Assembly: GCF_000568815.1 (NCBI RefSeq)
Contig: NZ_CP007201.1
Span: 868,001-932,000, forward strand
Source of the DNA: Sulfurospirillum multivorans DSM 12446
GTDB lineage: Bacteria; Campylobacterota; Campylobacteria; Campylobacterales; Sulfurospirillaceae
Direction of reading: 5' to 3'
Length of the DNA stretch: 64,000 nt
Within the stretch, counting starts at the first letter, position 1. Each line of letters starts with the position of its first letter. Position numbers and translations under genes: made by a program. Under the pieces are notes generated by a model. That model was not told where the DNA came from and did not search any database. It saw only the letters and a list, made by a program, of their open reading frames with translations. Shown in pieces: positions 26,474 through 35,079 of this stretch.

Positions 26474-27568
26474 ATGAATCACGATTTACTCACGCTCCAA
26501 CCCGAGCGACCGCCAATTATTACCTCAGAAATTGAACTGATACATTTCTATCATGACACGAATGTGAAGGCTGCTGTCCAGCAGATGATAGCAGGGACGT
26601 ATGTTTTGGTGGAAGAGTTTTATAGCAATGGTTTAGAAATTTTGGCGGAACTCAAACGAACGCTTTTAGGTTACTACACTGACACAAAGTTTCAAGGGCA
26701 GCGCAACTTTCGTAGCGCTTTTAGAAAGGCATCGCATCGTTTGTTAGTGGAAGTTAAAGGTCATAAACTGGTTGTGAAGAAGGCTCCCATGATTGGTTGG
26801 TTGGAGGTGTTATACCCCGAAGTTTCTGACTTTTATGTCTCTTTTCCTGAAGTGCAGGGAATGAATAGCGCGTGGCAGTGGTACAAAAAAGGCATTGAAG
26901 TGAAAACTTTAGGCATCACGCTTCACCCTTTTTACGGCACGTACTTCCCCACACGATTTGATCATTTAACCCTCTTTGATAAATGGTTGAAAAAATACGT
27001 CGGTTCAAAAGAAAAAGCGATAGAGATTGGTGTGGGAAGTGGCATTTTGTCGTTTCAACTCATCCAAAATGGTTTCAAAAACATCTTCGCAACCGATACC
27101 AATAAAAATGCGATTATCGGGGTTGCTCAAGAATGCAAACGATTGAGCTATGAAGAGAATATAACCCTGAATCATGGTGATTTATTTGAAAATTGCGATG
27201 TGAAAGCGGATGTGATTGTATTTAATCCTCCGTGGCTACTGGCAAAACACACCTTGGAAGAGGGGTTTGATAAAGCAATTTACTATGAAAAAGAGCTCTT
27301 TCCACGATTTTTTGAACAAGCACTAAAGCACCTTAACGGTGATGGAAAACTCGTGCTACTTTTCTCAAACCTAGCGCAAGTCATCGATGAAAAAAGCGCT
27401 CATCCCATCATCGAAGAGCTACGCAATAACAATCGTTTTAGAAAAGAGTTACATCTCAGACGTGATGTGAGCGCTTCATCGAAAAAAACAAAACGTACAG
27501 ACTCAAGAGAAAATGAAAAGGTCGAACTGTGGGTTTTAGCGCCAAAAGAGAAGACCGCATTATCGTAA
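26474..27568 (+). CDS. Class I SAM-dependent methyltransferase
   Basis: 364 residues. A poorly recognised N-terminal half (1-160) is followed by a Rossmann methyltransferase: AIEIGVGSGILSFQL (motif I), ATDTNKN, and FNPPWLL (the NPPW motif of enzymes that methylate glutamine or exocyclic adenine/guanine nitrogen). PrmC/RlmG-like proteins are the nearest type. The target cannot be told from the sequence. Converges on the oxidase operon through a hairpin made of two palindrome copies. Confidence 0.75.
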   Translation: MNHDLLTLQPERPPIITSEIELIHFYHDTNVKAAVQQMIAGTYVLVEEFYSNGLEILAELKRTLLGYYTDTKFQGQRNFRSAFRKASHRLLVEVKGHKLVVKKAPMIGWLEVLYPEVSDFYVSFPEVQGMNSAWQWYKKGIEVKTLGITLHPFYGTYFPTRFDHLTLFDKWLKKYVGSKEKAIEIGVGSGILSFQLIQNGFKNIFATDTNKNAIIGVAQECKRLSYEENITLNHGDLFENCDVKADVIVFNPPWLLAKHTLEEGFDKAIYYEKELFPRFFEQALKHLNGDGKLVLLFSNLAQVIDEKSAHPIIEELRNNNRFRKELHLRRDVSASSKKTKRTDSRENEKVELWVLAPKEKTALS

Positions 27569-27594
27569 AAGTTTGTGAATAGTTTCGTTTTTGG

Positions 27595-27637
27595 CTTTAC
27601 ATGTAAACGTAAAGCCCTTTTACGTTTACATGTAAAG
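27595..27637. terminator. Bidirectional hairpin built from two TTTACATGTAAA copies
   Basis: CTTTACATGTAAACGTAAA (27595-27613) is the exact complement of the right arm ending at 27637; the loop is only a few bases. Each arm contains one TTTACATGTAAA (27596-27607 and 27625-27636). The site is between the ends of two converging genes, so it should terminate transcription from both sides. Confidence 0.75.
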
Positions 27638-27644
27638 AGACTTT

Positions 27645-28493
27645 TTATACTCCATCAATACTCAGCAGTATAACGGTTGCCAACAAGAAAAAATTGATCT
27701 TATGAAAAAGGGCACCTGCTCGGCTTGGCGTGAGTGGTTCAGAGAGGATTTTTGTTCCAAAAAAGACCGCCGTTAGATCCAATCCTATTAACAATGCAAT
27801 GACCGTTGGATTATGCACACGAAAAATCAGCATAGCAAAAATACCGCAAAGAATCGTAAATGTCCACCAGACAAAAAGCACCCGACGAAATGCTTCATCA
27901 CCCAATACTTCACTAGCAGTAGGAAATCCTCCTTTTCGGTAGTCTTCATCATGCTTCGCCATCAACAGCCAAAAATGAGGTACCTGCCAGATGAAGAAAA
28001 GCAATCCAAGTGCTAGAAATTCTGGTTCTGCCAGACTGCGTCCTGCTGCCAACCAACCGATAGCAGGAGGGATGACGCCTAAAAGTCCTCCTGGAACGAC
28101 GGTAAACGCTGAATGCGGTTTAAGATAGGTATAAAGACCGTTATACCACAAAGGCACGAAAAGAAAAAGAATCAACCCTAAATTTCCCAGTTCGTTGTGG
28201 ATTAAAAACATTGCTATGAGTATCAGCGCCATCGAAAGCGCCAAAACCTGCAAAGGCGTGATGCGACCCGAAGGAATAGGGCGTCGTTTGGTGCGTGCCA
28301 TTTTGGCATCACTATCCCTCTCTTGGTATTGATTGAGTGCAGAGACGCCTAACGCAAGGAGCAAGACCGCAAGGAGAGACCATGCCATCTGCATGACATT
28401 TTCGCCTCTCACCAGTATAAACGTAAGGACTGCTGAGAGTGTTACGGCTGCTGAGAGGCGAAATTTGGTGACCTCCAAAAATAGGCGAATCAT
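27645..28493 (-). CDS. ctaB: Protohaem IX farnesyltransferase (haem O synthase)
   Basis: 282 residues, UbiA-family membrane prenyltransferase. The first catalytic Asp-rich motif is in NQYQERDSDAKMARTKRRP and the second in the KHDEDYRKGG region. It converts haem B to haem O for the haem-copper oxidase encoded upstream. Its start overlaps the end of coxB. No haem A synthase (ctaA) gene is seen in the window, so whether the oxidase carries haem O or A is open. Confidence 0.92.
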   Translation of the reverse strand: MIRLFLEVTKFRLSAAVTLSAVLTFILVRGENVMQMAWSLLAVLLLALGVSALNQYQERDSDAKMARTKRRPIPSGRITPLQVLALSMALILIAMFLIHNELGNLGLILFLFVPLWYNGLYTYLKPHSAFTVVPGGLLGVIPPAIGWLAAGRSLAEPEFLALGLLFFIWQVPHFWLLMAKHDEDYRKGGFPTASEVLGDEAFRRVLFVWWTFTILCGIFAMLIFRVHNPTVIALLIGLDLTAVFFGTKILSEPLTPSRAGALFHKINFFLLATVILLSIDGV

Positions 28494-29821
28494 TGTAGCT
28501 CTTTAATATAATTGACAAGCGCATCGATTTCTTCTTGCGTGAGCATCTTCCCAAACGGAGGCATGATGTTGGGAGGAAAGCCTTCCACCACATCGGCATT
28601 GGGGTCGTGAATTGATCTGTGCAAATACGCTTCATCCGCCTTCACTTCTCGCTCTTTTCCATCGGTGAGGACTTTTCGGACACTTCCGTAGATACCTTTA
28701 AAACTTGGACCTATCTTTTTCGTTCCATCAAGGCTATGGCATGCGACACAGCTTTTGGTTTTAAATAAGGTCGCACCATCTGGCTTACTTGGAGCAACCG
28801 CTTGTGGTTCTGTTTTGACAGGCTCCTCGGCGGCAGGCTTGGGCTTTTCATGCGCCGCAGTGGGTGTGGTATCGTTTTGCTGTTTGATAAACTCTATGAG
28901 AGATTCCATCTGGTCTTTGTCGATTTGGTCTGAAAGATTTGGCATAATTCCATTTTGAAACCCTTGCACCACATCTTTATCAGGTGTTCGAATGGATGAG
29001 CGAATGTAGTCGTCATCCGCAATCACTTCGCGGAGTTTTCCTTCTGTCAGTACTTTGATTTTAGCCCCGTACATGCCTTTAAACGAAGGACCTACACTCT
29101 CTGAGCCATCTAAACTATGGCATGAAACACATCCGAGTGTCTTATAGAGTTCCTCGCCTTTTCCTTTGGGCTCTTCTGTGTCGTGAGGACTGAGTTTTCC
29201 ACTAGAATACCATGCATCAAAAGCTGGTTTGTCCATAACTTCTAATTTTGTCAGCATCATCGAATGTCCGACACCGCAATATTCTGCACATTCGATGTCA
29301 TAATTCCCTGCTACGGTTGCGTTAAACCATAAATGCGTAACCTTGCCTGGTACGACATCTTCTTTAACACGAAACGCTGGAACGAAAAAACTGTGCAAAA
29401 CGTCGCCGCTTGGTGCTTCTAAGCGCAGTCGAATGTTTTCGCCTATAGGAACATAAAGTTCTGTCGTTCGCTTGCCATTAGGGTAAGTAAAGGTCCACGA
29501 CCACCGCTTCCCCAGTACATCGACCGTAAAAGCATTTTCAGGCATCGTTCGTAACTCTCTAAACGAGCTATACCCGTAATAGAAAATGATGAACAGCAAG
29601 ATTGTAGGAATAACCGTCCATGCGATCTCTAGAGGCAGATAATGGGTGATGTTTTTGATCTCATTTTGCTTAACTTTGCTGTGATGGTAACGGAAAATAA
29701 AAAAGACCATAAGTCCCACAACCAGCACGAACATGGCGACTGAAATGCCTGTTGAAATCCAAAACGCCTGATCGACATCATCGGCGAAGGTAGAAGCATG
29801 TTTATTAAATCCTTCCAGCAT
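28490..29821 (-). CDS. coxB: Cytochrome c oxidase subunit II with CuA and two c-type haem domains
   Basis: 443 residues. Two N-terminal helices, then the CuA domain with CAEYCGVGHSMM (near 180). Two cytochrome c domains follow with CVSCH (near 230) and CVACH (near 357), separated by a Pro/Ala/Glu-rich linker. The architecture is that of caa3-type oxidases; two haem c domains rather than one is the less common form. The two haem domains are similar to each other, implying internal duplication. It passes electrons from reduced cytochrome c to CoxA. Confidence 0.93.
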   Translation of the reverse strand: MLEGFNKHASTFADDVDQAFWISTGISVAMFVLVVGLMVFFIFRYHHSKVKQNEIKNITHYLPLEIAWTVIPTILLFIIFYYGYSSFRELRTMPENAFTVDVLGKRWSWTFTYPNGKRTTELYVPIGENIRLRLEAPSGDVLHSFFVPAFRVKEDVVPGKVTHLWFNATVAGNYDIECAEYCGVGHSMMLTKLEVMDKPAFDAWYSSGKLSPHDTEEPKGKGEELYKTLGCVSCHSLDGSESVGPSFKGMYGAKIKVLTEGKLREVIADDDYIRSSIRTPDKDVVQGFQNGIMPNLSDQIDKDQMESLIEFIKQQNDTTPTAAHEKPKPAAEEPVKTEPQAVAPSKPDGATLFKTKSCVACHSLDGTKKIGPSFKGIYGSVRKVLTDGKEREVKADEAYLHRSIHDPNADVVEGFPPNIMPPFGKMLTQEEIDALVNYIKELQ

Positions 29822-29831
29822 CAGGACTCCT

Positions 29832-30104
29832 TTACGAATAGGCCACGTCGATACCGACGATCACAAAAAAGATAAGCAGGATGATCAACGCCATCACGAT
29901 ATAGCCTTTTAAATAGGCGTTTTCACTACGCAAATGCATGTAAAATGCACTGACAAGTCCTACCTTTATAGCACTTATTCCTAACTGTACACCTGCTGTA
30001 TTACCAGGAGTCAGATGATACAACATGGGCTGTACGAACGTGAGCAGTGTCAGTAACAGCAGTCCGACCAATACTTTTGTATAAAGAGATAGAGTGTATG
30101 TCAT
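29832..30104 (-). CDS. coxD: Cytochrome c oxidase subunit IV-type small membrane protein
   Basis: 90 residues with three hydrophobic segments. The middle (LGISAIKVGLVSAFYMHLRSE) carries the family Lys-x-x-x-V-x-x-x-Y-x-M-H-L pattern of prokaryotic caa3 subunit IV. It lies between coxB and coxC and is the expected accessory subunit. Confidence 0.85.
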   Translation of the reverse strand: MTYTLSLYTKVLVGLLLLTLLTFVQPMLYHLTPGNTAGVQLGISAIKVGLVSAFYMHLRSENAYLKGYIVMALIILLIFFVIVGIDVAYS

Positions 30105-30105
30105 C

Positions 30106-30753
30106 TTAGGCTCCTATCATGTAAAGTAGCGGAAAAAGAACGATCCAGATCAGATGTACAAAATCCCAGTATAGAGTGGTATTTTTCATAACGATGGTAT
30201 GTTCAGGACGGATACCACCCGAGCGCATAAGCAGCAACACCCAACTCATAAGTGCTATTCCTATGATTACATGTAAACCGTGAAGTCCTGTCATGACAAA
30301 ATAAAGACCGAAAAAAAGTATCTCTCCTGTGTCTTTGGCGTCAAGCAGTTTGGAACCAGGATAGATACCATGGCTGATATCTACACCCCACTCCGAAGCT
30401 TTTATACCTAAAAATACAATAGCGATGAAAATCGTCAAACCGACTAACGTAGCAGAGAGTTTTACCTTCCCCTGACGCATCATCAGTGTAGCAACCCCCA
30501 TCGTATAGGTGCTGATTAAGAGTAATACCGTATTGGTTCCGCCCAGCCAGATGTTTAAATCTGCGGAGGAGGAAGCAAACATTGCCGTATGTCGATAGAA
30601 GTAGATGCCATACAGTAAAAAAAGTACACCGAACATCATTCCCTCAGTGAGCAAAAAAACCCAAAAGCCAAGTTTATCACCACTGTAATCATCCTTAAAA
30701 TCAGCTACGGGATAGGACTTGCCCTGCCTATCATAAGCCATCTCCTGTTCCAT
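30106..30753 (-). CDS. coxC: Cytochrome c oxidase subunit III
   Basis: 215 residues, five to seven helices, with the subunit III features LGFWVFLLTEGMMFGVLF, YWDFVHLIWIVLFP and FVMTGLHGLHVIIG (here VITCKP-like palindrome copy read just before). It overlaps coxA by one base and coxD follows immediately. A core non-catalytic subunit of the oxidase. Confidence 0.92.
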   Translation of the reverse strand: MEQEMAYDRQGKSYPVADFKDDYSGDKLGFWVFLLTEGMMFGVLFLLYGIYFYRHTAMFASSSADLNIWLGGTNTVLLLISTYTMGVATLMMRQGKVKLSATLVGLTIFIAIVFLGIKASEWGVDISHGIYPGSKLLDAKDTGEILFFGLYFVMTGLHGLHVIIGIALMSWVLLLMRSGGIRPEHTIVMKNTTLYWDFVHLIWIVLFPLLYMIGA

Positions 30754-32399
30754 TAGCGTATCCTTCTAAAATTTTCGTCCAGCTGAACCAACGGTTCGCC
30801 GTCCTCATATTCGTAAGGGTCAAAATCCACATAAGGAATCTTAGAAAAGTTCTCTAAAGGTGGCGGAGAAGGGATATGCCACTCCAATGTCGTACCTCTC
30901 CAAGGATTTGGACCCGCTTCTTTACCCTCTTTGAGCCCTTTGTAAAACGTATAAAGAACAAGTAAAAGACCCAATGCAACTAAAAGGGCTCCGATACCAG
31001 AGAGTTGATGATAGATTGTAAACGTCGGTAGATAGTCAAAATAGCGTCTAGGATTGCCAAGAAAGCCTGCGATAAACATCGGGAACCACAGCATGTTAAA
31101 GCCAACGAACACCAAACCAAAAGCGACACGGCCTTTCACTTCATCATACATTGCTCCCGTGATTTTTGGATACCAGTAATGCATTCCACCGATGAACATA
31201 AACACCACGCCACCCAAAATGGTATAGTGAAAATGCGCCACAACGAAGTAGGTGTCATGAAGATGGATGTCTGGACCCAAAGCCCCAAGCGTGAGTCCTG
31301 TAAGCCCGCCAACGGTAAAGTTTATAATACTTCCAAGAATCCACAGCATGGGTGTTGCTAGAACAATAGAGCCTTTATAAAGCGTGGCTAACCAGTCAAA
31401 TATTTTCACTCCCGTGGGTATGGCGACAAGAAAAGTCAAAAATGAGAAGATGAGACGTGCTATGTCGCTGATACCTGAGGTAAACATATGGTGTCCCCAA
31501 ACCAAATAACCAATCCCTGCAATGGAAGCAGAAGAAATGGCAATAGAGCGGTATCCAAAAATGGTACGCCTTGTGAACACGGGCAAAACTTCTGAGATGA
31601 TGCCAAATCCAGGAAGAATCATAAGATAGACCGCGGGATGAGAATAGATCCAAAAAAGATGTTCAAAGAGGATAGGATCACCACCTTTTGAAGGATCAAA
31701 AACGCCAATGCCCAGTGTTCGCTCCAAGATAACCAATATGAGTGTAATGCCTATGACAGGAGTCGCAAGTACTTGTATCCAAGCGGTAGCATACAAACCC
31801 CAGACAAAAAGTGGCATCTTAAAAAAATCCATACCGGGTGCTCGTAGACGGTGGATCGTCACGACAAAATTGAGCCCCGTCAAAATGGAAGAAAGACCCA
31901 AAATAAATGCTGCAATCAGCGTGGAGAGCACATGAGAATCCGTGCGGATACTATAGGGTGCATAAAACGTCCAACCCGTGTCTGCAAATCCCGCTCCTGT
32001 GACCAAAGAGGAGAGGGCTATCACCACTCCTAGGATATACAGCCACCACGACAACAGATTTAAACGAGGGAAGGAAAGATCTCTCGCTCCAAGCATCAAT
32101 GGCAATATAAAGTTTCCCAGTGCAGCGGCAATTCCTGGGACAATGAACAAAAAGATCATCGTGACTCCGTGGAAGGTAAAAAGCTGATTGTATGTTTGGG
32201 CTTGTATCAACTGTTGTCCAGGGAAAAACAGTTCTGCACGCATGGTCAGTGCGGCACCGACCGCACAAAAAAACAGTGTGAACAGCACACCTATATATAA
32301 AATAGCTATGCGTTTATGATCTATCGAAAATATCCACTGCAGTATCTTGCTTTTATGCGTCCCAAAGATAGTATGTGTTTCATGATAAAAACTAGGCAT
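30753..32399 (-). CDS. coxA: Cytochrome c oxidase subunit I (A2-type haem-copper oxidase)
   Basis: 548 residues with twelve helices. Haem and CuB ligands are visible: FTFHGVTMIF, WIYSHPAVYLMILPGFG, WGHHMFTSG and VAHFHYTILGG. The helix VI motif has Tyr-Ser before His-Pro instead of the Glu found in A1 enzymes, placing it in the A2 (caa3, Thermus-like) group. It reduces oxygen to water and pumps protons. The start overlaps the sco gene by 8 bases. Campylobacterota usually rely on cbb3 and bd oxidases, so this enzyme is an uncommon addition. Confidence 0.93.
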   Translation of the reverse strand: MPSFYHETHTIFGTHKSKILQWIFSIDHKRIAILYIGVLFTLFFCAVGAALTMRAELFFPGQQLIQAQTYNQLFTFHGVTMIFLFIVPGIAAALGNFILPLMLGARDLSFPRLNLLSWWLYILGVVIALSSLVTGAGFADTGWTFYAPYSIRTDSHVLSTLIAAFILGLSSILTGLNFVVTIHRLRAPGMDFFKMPLFVWGLYATAWIQVLATPVIGITLILVILERTLGIGVFDPSKGGDPILFEHLFWIYSHPAVYLMILPGFGIISEVLPVFTRRTIFGYRSIAISSASIAGIGYLVWGHHMFTSGISDIARLIFSFLTFLVAIPTGVKIFDWLATLYKGSIVLATPMLWILGSIINFTVGGLTGLTLGALGPDIHLHDTYFVVAHFHYTILGGVVFMFIGGMHYWYPKITGAMYDEVKGRVAFGLVFVGFNMLWFPMFIAGFLGNPRRYFDYLPTFTIYHQLSGIGALLVALGLLLVLYTFYKGLKEGKEAGPNPWRGTTLEWHIPSPPPLENFSKIPYVDFDPYEYEDGEPLVQLDENFRRIR

Positions 32400-33216
32400 C
32401 GTTTTCCTCCGATGAGTCTTTTTTTCTTCCTGTTAAAACTAAGTAAAGAAAAAAACCGCCTAATAGAAGCGATAGAACCACAGCGACTATTTTTTCTGTC
32501 GCTAAGACATAGGTCTTGGCGACAGAATCGAAAGAAAAGCAAAACAGCAGTGTCTTTGCGATAGTCGGTCTTACCGTTCCCTGCGACGCTTCCATCATTG
32601 CCATCTGAATATCAAAAGGAAGTTGTTTTATGCCGTTGAGATAACGAGTGATCTTACCTTCTGGTGAGAGAGCAATCAGTACAGCAGGGTGTATGTACTC
32701 CACCATCATCCCATGATGCCCCATCTGTTTTTCATAATGAAATCCTACACTTTGTGTCACCTGCGAAATATCTGCCTCTGTTCCAGTCAGGAATGTCTAT
32801 GCCTTTGTATCGAAATGTGTCAAGGGCGCCATCAGCTCAGACTTTTTATGCGCTGCATCTTTAGGTGTTTCGACAGGATCAAAACTTAATGTAATGACCT
32901 TATAGTCTTTATTTTCTGTCAGTTTGACTTTCTCTAGATTTTTTGCAAGGTCTTGGAGTTGAAGGGTACACAAAGCGGGGCATACGTAGTAGTTCAACGT
33001 AAGGATGATCGGCTTACCGTCCATGAGTTGCCTGAACGTCACCTGTTTGCCAGTTTCATCTAAAAACGGGATATCTAAAGGCACATAACTGCCTAGATGT
33101 TCTTCTTCCCCAAGTTTTTCATTTGCACATAAAGCAGAACAGAACAGCATGACAGCAAAAAATTGACTTAAAAAAGATGAAAACACACTATTTTTTTTTA
33201 ATGCATAAGTCGACAT
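32392..33216 (-). pseudogene. sco1: SCO1/SenC copper chaperone gene interrupted by an in-frame TAG
   Basis: Two open segments lie in the same frame and read as one SCO protein of about 274 residues. The first (to 32800) has a signal peptide and the copper motif YYVCPALCTLQ; the second has the conserved His region (EYIHPAVLIALSPEGKI) and a C-terminal membrane helix. They are joined by a single TAG at 32797-32799 in DTKA-stop-TFLTGTE, where SCO proteins normally have Trp (TGG). No insertion or frameshift is needed. A nonsense mutation, a sequencing error or amber suppression are the options. SCO helps build the CuA centre of CoxB. Confidence 0.85.
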
Positions 33217-33605
33217 ATTTAAACTCTCCTCTAGTTAAAAAACATCACATTACATCAATCCCCTATAACTATTATTTATATATTCTAGATTGCATCCTAA
33301 CCGAACAATTTAAAAATCAATCTTTCATATTTTAGTTACGTCAACTCTATGTGTTTCTTTTAAATTAACGGGGTTCCTGTCTCTTTTCCCTCTGTCACAA
33401 ACCCACATAATCCCTTTTACATGTAAAGAAGAGCATAAACGTTAAAACTTTAGCTCTCTCCTTTTAATTTTAAAATATTCTTAAAATTTTATGCTATTTT
33501 CATGCTACACAGTTAATGTAAGATTTCGACAGACTTCTTACATAACTTAGTTCATTCCATTATGTTAGGTCATGTAAGAAGTCTAATATGTTTTAAGGAG
33601 GCAAT
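33217..33605. other. Divergent intergenic region, oxidase operon / porin
   Basis: 389 bases without a gene. It has the ribosome site of sco (GAGGAGAG near 33225), a palindrome copy (33417-33428) followed by the composite repeat TAAACGTTAAAACTTTA (to 33455), and a 13-bp inverted repeat in the porin leader. AT-rich stretches near 33290 and 33480-33500 are likely promoters, but I cannot fix hexamers with confidence. Confidence 0.6.
33531..33584 (+). promoter_or_regulatory. Leader hairpin of the porin gene
   Basis: AGACTTCTTACAT (33531-33543) and ATGTAAGAAGTCT (33572-33584) are exact complements around a 28-base loop. It ends 11 bases before the strong AAGGAGG ribosome site. It could stabilise the mRNA, bind a regulator as DNA, or be a structured leader. 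Confidence 0.6.
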
Positions 33606-34952
33606 ATGAAATTAGTTAAACTTAGCTTGGTGGCTTTCGTCGTTGCTGGACTTGCGTCTAGCTCTTTTGCTGCGAGTGATACACTTGCAGACGCATTTAA
33701 GAATGGTAAAGTAAATGGTGAATTAAGAGCTTGGTATTTTGATAGAGACACGGGTGATCAAAATACGAACACTCTCGCTAAAGGTGACGCAGATATTTTT
33801 TCGACAGGTGTTATGCTGAGTTATGTAACGGATTCATTGTATGGATTAAGTCTTGGTACGACATTCCAGTCAAGCTATTCTCCCTTTGCCGACAATGACG
33901 CAAAAAATCTTTACGGTACCGATATGTACGGTTCAGGTGCTGTGCTTTCAGAAGCTTATGTAACGTATACGCTTGGTAAAACAACGGCAAAAGTGGGTCG
34001 TCAATTTATTGCAAGCCCGCTCGTTAACAGCTCTGGTTCACGCATGATTAAAGAAGCGTTTCAAGCAGCCGTTTTGATCAATACAGACCTTCCAGATACA
34101 ACCTTGGTTGCAGGGTATTCTGACAGATTTCAAGGCAGAACATCCGATTATGACAGAAGTGTAGATGGTTCTGATTCTGAGATGCCTAGCTTTAAAAAAG
34201 AAGCGGTATTTTACGGAACGGGTACGACTGCAGGATCAAACGTGTTTGGATTTGATGGCGCATACACAGCGGCTGCTATCAATAAATCAATCACAAACTT
34301 GACATTAACAGGTCAATACCTCTTTGTCAATGATGTTGAATTCACAGAAGGCGGTGATGCCAATGTCTTCTATGCGGAGGGTAACTATGTTGTGCCTTTA
34401 AGCACGATGAAACTCCTTTTTGATGTAACGTACCGTGGTTCGAGAACATCCAATGAGACATTTGATAGTTTCCATGTTGAAGGCGATATGTACCAAGGAC
34501 GTATCGGTTTTAGTGAATTGGCAGGCTTTAAGGCATCTTTTGCGTATAGCACAGTCTCCGATGACCAATCCGTTCTCTTAGGTGCAGGAAATGGACCATC
34601 AACCTATACAGCACCACTGATCAAAGGTGCGGAAGTAACGTCTGGTGCTAATACAAATGCCTACAAAGTTGAAGTTGGTTACGATTTTTCAAAAGTCGGT
34701 GTTGCAGGTCTTAAAGTCTTAGGTCAGTATGCAAAAATCAATCAAGACGCACACACTGCTGGCGCTTTAGCAACGGTATTGAATGGTGTAGCTGTGGATA
34801 CAGAATCTACTTACTGGGAAGCACAAATTGCTTACGATCTTCCAACCATCAAAGGTTTGACACTCTCTTTAGAGTATGAAGATGGTCAAAAAGAGACAAC
34901 CACAACGGTAGACTCAAGCGAGATGCGATTTAGAGCTAATTACAAATTCTAA
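33606..34952 (+). CDS. Outer membrane porin (OprD-like, Campylobacterota type)
   Basis: 448 residues with signal peptide MKLVKLSLVAFVVAGLASSSFA. The rest is beta-barrel: alternating strands such as GELRAWYFDRDTG, LSEAYVTYTLGKTTAKVGRQF, with C-terminal FRANYKF ending in Phe for BAM insertion. It resembles OprD-family porins common in Sulfurospirillum-like bacteria and probably lets small anions or peptides through. A strong AAGGAGG site and an efficient terminator suggest high expression. Confidence 0.85.
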   Translation: MKLVKLSLVAFVVAGLASSSFAASDTLADAFKNGKVNGELRAWYFDRDTGDQNTNTLAKGDADIFSTGVMLSYVTDSLYGLSLGTTFQSSYSPFADNDAKNLYGTDMYGSGAVLSEAYVTYTLGKTTAKVGRQFIASPLVNSSGSRMIKEAFQAAVLINTDLPDTTLVAGYSDRFQGRTSDYDRSVDGSDSEMPSFKKEAVFYGTGTTAGSNVFGFDGAYTAAAINKSITNLTLTGQYLFVNDVEFTEGGDANVFYAEGNYVVPLSTMKLLFDVTYRGSRTSNETFDSFHVEGDMYQGRIGFSELAGFKASFAYSTVSDDQSVLLGAGNGPSTYTAPLIKGAEVTSGANTNAYKVEVGYDFSKVGVAGLKVLGQYAKINQDAHTAGALATVLNGVAVDTESTYWEAQIAYDLPTIKGLTLSLEYEDGQKETTTTVDSSEMRFRANYKF

Positions 34953-34977
34953 CGTCTACACGCGTTAATCTTTTCTA

Positions 34978-35003
34978 AACCAGTGGCAGTGATGCCACTG
35001 GTT
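34978..35003 (+). terminator. Rho-independent terminator of the porin gene
   Basis: AACCAGTGGCA and TGCCACTGGTT form an 11-bp perfect stem with a GTGA tetraloop, followed by CTTCTTTTAGTTTTT. It lies 26 bases after the porin stop codon. Confidence 0.92.
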
Positions 35004-35079
35004 CTTCTTTTAGTTTTTAGCGTTACATGTAAAGAACATTAAACGTTTTGACCCCTATATCTAGGGATATTGTAACACA

